The notes beneath the pieces were generated by a model. That model was not told the DNA's origin. It did not search any database and saw only the letters and a program-made list of their open reading frames with translations. From Palsa-851 sp035534435 (GTDB lineage: Bacteria > Chloroflexota > Dormibacteria > Aeolococcales > Aeolococcaceae), in NCBI GenBank assembly GCA_035534435.1, contig DATLRX010000035.1, positions 40,702 to 104,701 of the forward strand: a DNA stretch of 64,000 bases. Reading direction: 5' to 3'. Below, one piece after another: positions 63,467-64,000 of this stretch (position 1 is its first letter; each line of letters starts with the position of its first letter). The position numbers and the translations under genes were made by a program.

Positions 63467-64000
63467 CTACTTCTTCGCGGCCTGGTAGTACGGGTTCGCG
63501 CCCTGAGCGTGGTCTGTGGTGTCGCGCACCTCGGTGATCTCGGGAAAGCGCTCGAGGATGGCCACCCGGACGCCCTGTCCAAGGGTCACCTCGGCCATGC
63601 CGCACCCCTGACATCCTCCACCCATATGGATGAATGCGACGCCGTCGCTCACGTCGAGCAGGTCGATGAAGCCGCCGTGCGACGCGACCGACGGGTTGAT
63701 CTCGTCATCGAGCAGGCGCTGTACGTCGCGCGCCAGCTCATCGAGCCAGAGCGGATTCGGATTGTCGACACGGAGCGCGCCGCTCACGCGGTCGGCGTCG
63801 ATCGTGATGCCGTCCAGATACGGAGCCGACTCGAGCGGCACGGTGAAACGGATGCCCGCCGGTCCGTCCACCGACAGCTCGCCCTCGCGCTCCTCCCCCG
63901 CCTTGACGAGCCCCAGGTCGTAGTTGAACTGGCCATCACGCCTGCCGGTGATCGCGATGCGAACGCCCGCGTCCGGCTGCTTGCGGTTGGCACGGACCTG
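63467..64000 (-). CDS. nfuA: NfuA-type Fe-S cluster carrier, partial (N-terminus beyond the right edge)
   Basis: The last 177 residues of a two-domain iron-sulfur carrier. The visible start is an A-type (IscA-like) degenerate domain (VRIAITGRRDGQFNYDLGL, PAGIRFTVPLESAPYLDGIT). The C-terminal NifU domain has LLDDEINPSVASHGGFIDLL and the cluster-binding CxxC in HMGGGCQGCGMAEVTLGQ, then RFPEITEVRDTTDHAQG as in E. coli NfuA. It carries [4Fe-4S] clusters to apoproteins. The first residues lie outside the window, so the start is unknown. Confidence 0.92.
   Translation of the reverse strand, partial: QVRANRKQPDAGVRIAITGRRDGQFNYDLGLVKAGEEREGELSVDGPAGIRFTVPLESAPYLDGITIDADRVSGALRVDNPNPLWLDELARDVQRLLDDEINPSVASHGGFIDLLDVSDGVAFIHMGGGCQGCGMAEVTLGQGVRVAILERFPEITEVRDTTDHAQGANPYYQAAKK

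Overview
The window is gene-dense, high-GC chromosomal DNA, with a strong preference for G or C at third codon positions almost throughout. It has no rRNA, no insertion sequence, no phage genes and no CRISPR array. No gene-free stretch exceeds about 210 bases; the longest, 58462-58662, 30487-30668 and 1287-1457, show nothing beyond the sites listed. The gene set points to a Gram-positive-type (Terrabacteria) heterotroph: LytR-CpsA-Psr proteins, PyrR with a PyrR-type RNA leader, PdxS/PdxT vitamin B6 synthesis, an EtfD-like ETF:menaquinone oxidoreductase, a mycothiol/DinB-type protein, GT87/GT-C membrane glycosyltransferases and an R3H-AAA ATPase. I would place it near Chloroflexota/Dormibacterota or a deep actinobacterial lineage, with low confidence because no marker gene here settles it.

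Layout. 1-1146 (minus): DinB-like, VOC and alpha/beta-hydrolase genes. 1215-3177: two tRNAs (Arg-CCU, Pro-CGG) flank a GT-C-like membrane protein. 3300-9030: an SRPBCC protein with a histone-like tail, pdxS, pdxT, a tandem GNAT, the R3H ATPase and thymidylate kinase. 9710-14130: a beta-oxidation block (enoyl-CoA hydratase, EtfD, SCP2, 3-hydroxyacyl-CoA dehydrogenase). 15436-19085: methylmalonyl-CoA epimerase, methylmalonyl-CoA mutase large subunit and propionyl-CoA carboxylase beta chain. 19094-24595: lipoprotein, AI-2E-family permease, aldo/keto reductase, succinyl-CoA synthetase (sucCD) and a HIT protein. 24608-29912: a small membrane protein with its XRE regulator, then three acyl-CoA dehydrogenases and a thiolase. 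Together these supply fatty-acid and propionate carbon to the TCA cycle through succinyl-CoA. 29926-36530: small secreted protein, quinone oxidoreductase, two LCP proteins, a phosphofructokinase with PPi-type residues and a beta-propeller protein. 36611-39201: MeaB GTPase with a second acyl-CoA mutase whose active-site residues look isobutyryl-CoA-mutase-like.

39256-46621 is a phosphate/polyphosphate block: PhoB-type regulator, Ppx/GppA, PhoU, Ppk, CYTH-CHAD and SixA. 46600-47848 (minus) carries a DUF2905 protein, an AlkA-type glycosylase and a 34-residue membrane peptide. 47855-57039 is a pyrimidine operon: PyrR-type RNA leader, pyrB, pyrR, pyrC, a single fused CarA-CarB gene, pyrK and pyrD. 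57049-64000 holds an ammonium transporter, a membrane GGDEF-EAL protein, a GT-C-like protein, a GNAT and an NfuA-type Fe-S carrier cut by the window edge.

Most notable: (i) one 1502-codon carbamoyl-phosphate synthetase gene joins the small and large subunits, which most bacteria encode separately; (ii) at least fifteen gene heads carry a TANNNT or near-match -10 hexamer only 6-10 bases before the start codon with no Shine-Dalgarno, indicating widespread leaderless mRNAs, while a second class has clear Shine-Dalgarno sites; (iii) two genes (pdxT and an acyl-CoA dehydrogenase) have no usable ATG/GTG/TTG start and probably begin at CTG; (iv) an SRPBCC protein ends in a 45-residue histone-H1-like tail.
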